Position numbers and translations under genes: made by a program. Of a stretch of DNA of 64,000 bases, positions 62,801 through 64,000 are shown one piece after another. This DNA comes from Subtercola boreus (GTDB lineage: Bacteria; Actinomycetota; Actinomycetes; Actinomycetales; Microbacteriaceae): contig NZ_VFOO01000001.1 of the NCBI RefSeq assembly GCF_006716115.1, positions 2,108,001-2,172,000 on the forward strand, in the 5' to 3' direction. Under the pieces are notes generated by a model. That model was given only the letters and a program-made list of their open reading frames with translations. It had not been told where the DNA came from and made no database searches. Each line of letters begins with the position of its first letter. Position 1 is the first letter of the stretch.

Positions 62801-62828
62801 GCGGAAGCGTACCCCGAAAGCGCCGTAG
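59817..62828 (+). CDS. Large membrane protein with two DUF2207-like regions
   Basis: 1003 aa. One N-terminal membrane helix (residues 66-85) and an extracytoplasmic domain with YRVERADDGTLVAHVEERIGAFFPDG, LSYDLANLAYD and FTMSFEPGTFRMP, the DUF2207 pattern, then membrane and cytoplasmic parts (320-420). After a central double-helix membrane region (VVRALSVLLVVGTVVAVSVLP) a second related extracytoplasmic domain begins (LAVTETLRVTFGDEGSRVPQFVQEWPSIL; LQVAYALDSAAV). A Ser/Gly/Thr linker (GGSSSSAAGSTGSTARDTTSTTTT) precedes two final membrane segments. Function unknown. A G-rich Shine-Dalgarno precedes ATG 59817. Confidence 0.8.
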   Translation: MVSEHEPDDRGAGAGTFAGTGIGDPERIPALYPTASPLWVLLSRWLLGLEAWLRSHGGTRLRFGLRAFWAVVAIGGAVLLFGPVINPPLTLDDITSSADTATDRWIARTFAVDYRVERADDGTLVAHVEERIGAFFPDGTAEPGIQRVLATEYQGHALSPSNISATVDGRAIDVVHSEVPDRETLTLDAGTSALQGDHAFVLSYDLANLAYDATDTATGQSVDLLQWDVFGPSWPQAFAGLDVSITLPQELDDRLVRQPRGTLAWTLLSSGEWLEPEADAPVGQVTYRFTNEQNIPPHAQARFTMSFEPGTFRMPAPTPLFFVQTLGPLAPLAFLAVTLLLAVAARRVAWGDARGRPWFVAQPDPPEGITPRTAAQVIKAARSMELAETLGAAQKGASKTRRVRLVAAVRVAHRSGRIGDLPRALTRYLTAPERRAQLTSGLRRVPRGFVRDLFIAAPLALTVLQWGLVRQLSEQTKLAIVWWPVAFVLLSSAIAVVVLAIALTARPLTRRGALLKQHLLGIDVFASRTQLLDRTTLKDPLLPYAVLLAPPRAAGEQIVALASAERGGAEDPEGTDWRTPSFLTWPRLVVRALSVLLVVGTVVAVSVLPNPYDRGNDVVSFSGDIPGTLSTTVTSMDAVADLSRTTDGHARLAVTETLRVTFGDEGSRVPQFVQEWPSILNGQSLGLTVQSVTIDGAAVPFATQQLAETVLMKTQLRNVLTGGHDLQVAYALDSAAVAADAGGAVVDRIRWTTLLDGWHYDSTWGDEPAPDPLRIELRVPAELAAATTTAGWNSLDTSASDNPREWPPSVVPFDAPEYAGGVGGSSSSAAGSTGSTARDTTSTTTTAPDGTVSHVLDLRGGDDEGGYPFDLTVDGTGATVDFPSGTFQGPDTGTLGYTRIAAAAPVSVVLLLGALALVFGGLGACFGFSRRPRVFTPGLLRDLVRWLAPTASLATIILFIWMTIDMPSDHPDFAPLGISALVALAAGTAGLLLTRRKRTPKAP

Positions 62829-62845
62829 CCCCGGCGCGCCCGCGC

Positions 62846-62851
62846 TAGCCT
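62846..62851 (+). promoter_or_regulatory. -10 box of a probable leaderless promoter
   Basis: TAGCCT ends 6 nt before ATG 62858. The GAAGGG gap might alternatively serve as a poorly spaced Shine-Dalgarno. Confidence 0.5.
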
Positions 62852-62857
62852 GAAGGG

Positions 62858-64000
62858 ATGGGCACCACCGACCAGTACACGTTCCGCACCTTCCCGGCCG
62901 CCACAGCCGCCGACGGATCGGCCGACCCCGACACCGCGGCCTGGCTCGACGCCGAACGGCGGGGCTTCCATGACAACCGTCTGGACCCGGCGGGCAGGGC
63001 GGCCGCCGCGGCGCGTCTCGTGGCCGACGGTCGTCAGCTCACGGGGGTCTACACCGGTGATTCCGGGCCCGTCGCCACGTTCGCCTCGTTCACCGGGACC
63101 CTCAACGTCGGCGCCGAAGACCTCCTGCCCACCCACCTGATCTCGAACGTGACCGTGCGCCCCACGCACCGCCGTCGCGGCCTGCTCCGCAGCATGATGA
63201 CCGAGAACCTCCGCCGGGCATCCGAAGCCGGCTTCCCGCTCGCGGCGCTCACCGTCTCCGAGGCCACCATCTACCGCCGTTTCGGGTTCGGCGTGGCCAC
63301 CACCGTCGGGCACAGCACCGTCAGCACCGGCGAGCGGTTCCGGATGCTCGTGCCGCCGCCCGGCCGCGCCGAGTACATCGAACTCACCGAACTCGCGCGC
63401 CTCGCGCCCGCCGTCTTCGCGCGCTTCCACGCCGCGCACCCCGGCTCTGTCGACCGGCACGCCGCCACCTGGCAGCGCATCACCGGCGAACTCACCGACA
63501 GCGGCCAACCCGACCTCTCGGTCTACGCGGCCGCCCACTACGACGACGACGGCCATCCCGACGGCTACGTCTCCTACCGGTCGACGAGCGACAGCAACCC
63601 GCGCACGCTCGAGGTACTCGACCTCATCGCGGCCACCGACGGCGCCTATCTCGGACTCTGGGACTTCCTCGCATCCATCGACCTCGCCGGCCTCGTCGAC
63701 TGGAAGATCGCGCCCGCCGACGACCCCCTCCGCTGGGCCGTCGCGGACTGGCGCGGCATCACCCAGACCTTCGTCGAGGACTGGCTCTGGCTCCGCGTGC
63801 TCGACGTGCCCGCCGCCTTCGAGGCGCGCGGTTACCTGCCGGCCGCCTCCGGTGAGATCGTGCTGCAGGTCTCGGATGCGCTCGGCTACGCGGCGGGCAC
63901 GTTCCGCCTGCGGGTCGCGGATGCCCGGGCCAGCGTCACCCGCCTCGCCGACACCGACGCCCCCGACCTCACCCTCGACGCGCCCGAACTCGGCTCGCTC
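62858..64000 (+). CDS. Eis-like GNAT N-acetyltransferase, partial at the right edge
   Basis: 381 codons read to the window end without a stop; Eis proteins are about 400-420 aa, so only the C-terminus is missing. An N-terminal GNAT domain has LISNVTVRPTHRRRGLLRSMM (acetyl-CoA pyrophosphate loop R-R-R-G-L) and LTVSEATIYRRFGFGVAT (conserved Y-x-R-F-G-[FY]-G). The second GNAT-like domain and the start of the sterol-carrier-like third domain follow (EIVLQVSDALGYAAGTFRLRV). Eis enzymes acetylate amines, including aminoglycosides and Lys side chains; this substrate is unknown. Confidence 0.88.
   Translation, partial: MGTTDQYTFRTFPAATAADGSADPDTAAWLDAERRGFHDNRLDPAGRAAAAARLVADGRQLTGVYTGDSGPVATFASFTGTLNVGAEDLLPTHLISNVTVRPTHRRRGLLRSMMTENLRRASEAGFPLAALTVSEATIYRRFGFGVATTVGHSTVSTGERFRMLVPPPGRAEYIELTELARLAPAVFARFHAAHPGSVDRHAATWQRITGELTDSGQPDLSVYAAAHYDDDGHPDGYVSYRSTSDSNPRTLEVLDLIAATDGAYLGLWDFLASIDLAGLVDWKIAPADDPLRWAVADWRGITQTFVEDWLWLRVLDVPAAFEARGYLPAASGEIVLQVSDALGYAAGTFRLRVADARASVTRLADTDAPDLTLDAPELGSL

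Overview
The window is high-GC (about 70%) chromosomal DNA from an actinobacterium, most likely a member of the Microbacteriaceae. The evidence is two DUF222/13E12-type HNH endonuclease genes, a small DUF7882-like protein, a YidC/DUF6412 pair, a KGG-type ParA-like ATPase with an acidic linker, GTG and TTG starts, and many genes whose -10 box lies 6-7 nt before the start codon (leaderless mRNAs). I see no rRNA, tRNA, insertion sequence or CRISPR array, and no stretch over 300 bp without a gene.

Layout. 1-6.2 kb: accessory-looking start, with a catalytically degenerate serine-recombinase fragment, small acidic proteins, a ParA-like ATPase, a DUF222-HNH gene that has lost its stop codon, and a PRC-barrel protein. 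6.2-8.4 kb: an IclR regulator divergent from a glycerol-dehydrogenase-type enzyme, with a perfect palindrome between them. 8.4-14.9 kb: minus-strand operon of an alpha/beta hydrolase, sbcD, sbcC and a GlcD-like flavoenzyme. 15-19.7 kb: PPOX-family protein read in frame from an upstream ORF, DUF7882-like protein, PfkB-like kinase, NTF2-like protein, YidC insertase and its small partner. 19.7-28.2 kb: a 1186-aa TM0106-type RecB-nuclease/helicase with a collagen-like insert, a VOC protein and a TfoX-like protein separated by a four-copy 20-bp tandem repeat, a ThDP enzyme, an HhH protein, a hydrolase and RNase HI. 28.4-40 kb: second DUF222-HNH gene with C-rich minisatellites, SDR/XRE pair, UbiB kinase-like protein, deaminase, GlsB-like protein, sugar epimerase, DedA protein, dipeptidase and a DUF559 nuclease-like protein. 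40-45.3 kb: five-gene peptide/nickel-type ABC importer. 45.5-48.5 kb: class A PBP and a membrane-anchored protein. 49.2-59.4 kb: APC-type permease and a complete kdp system (small membrane ORF, kdpF, A, B, C, D, E). 59.4 kb to end: a small hypothetical, a 1003-aa DUF2207-like membrane protein and an Eis-like acetyltransferase cut by the window edge.

Most notable non-textbook signals: (i) a roughly 62-68 bp palindrome-ended intergenic element present three times (38.77, 39.91 and 45.42 kb), two copies flanking the DUF559 gene; (ii) a 27-aa membrane ORF overlapping kdpF by 4 nt, behind roughly 11-bp-phased repeats; (iii) the 20-bp tandem repeat at 23.84 kb; (iv) eroding genes near the left edge (dead recombinase, HNH without a stop); (v) a consistent leaderless-promoter signature at nine or more genes.
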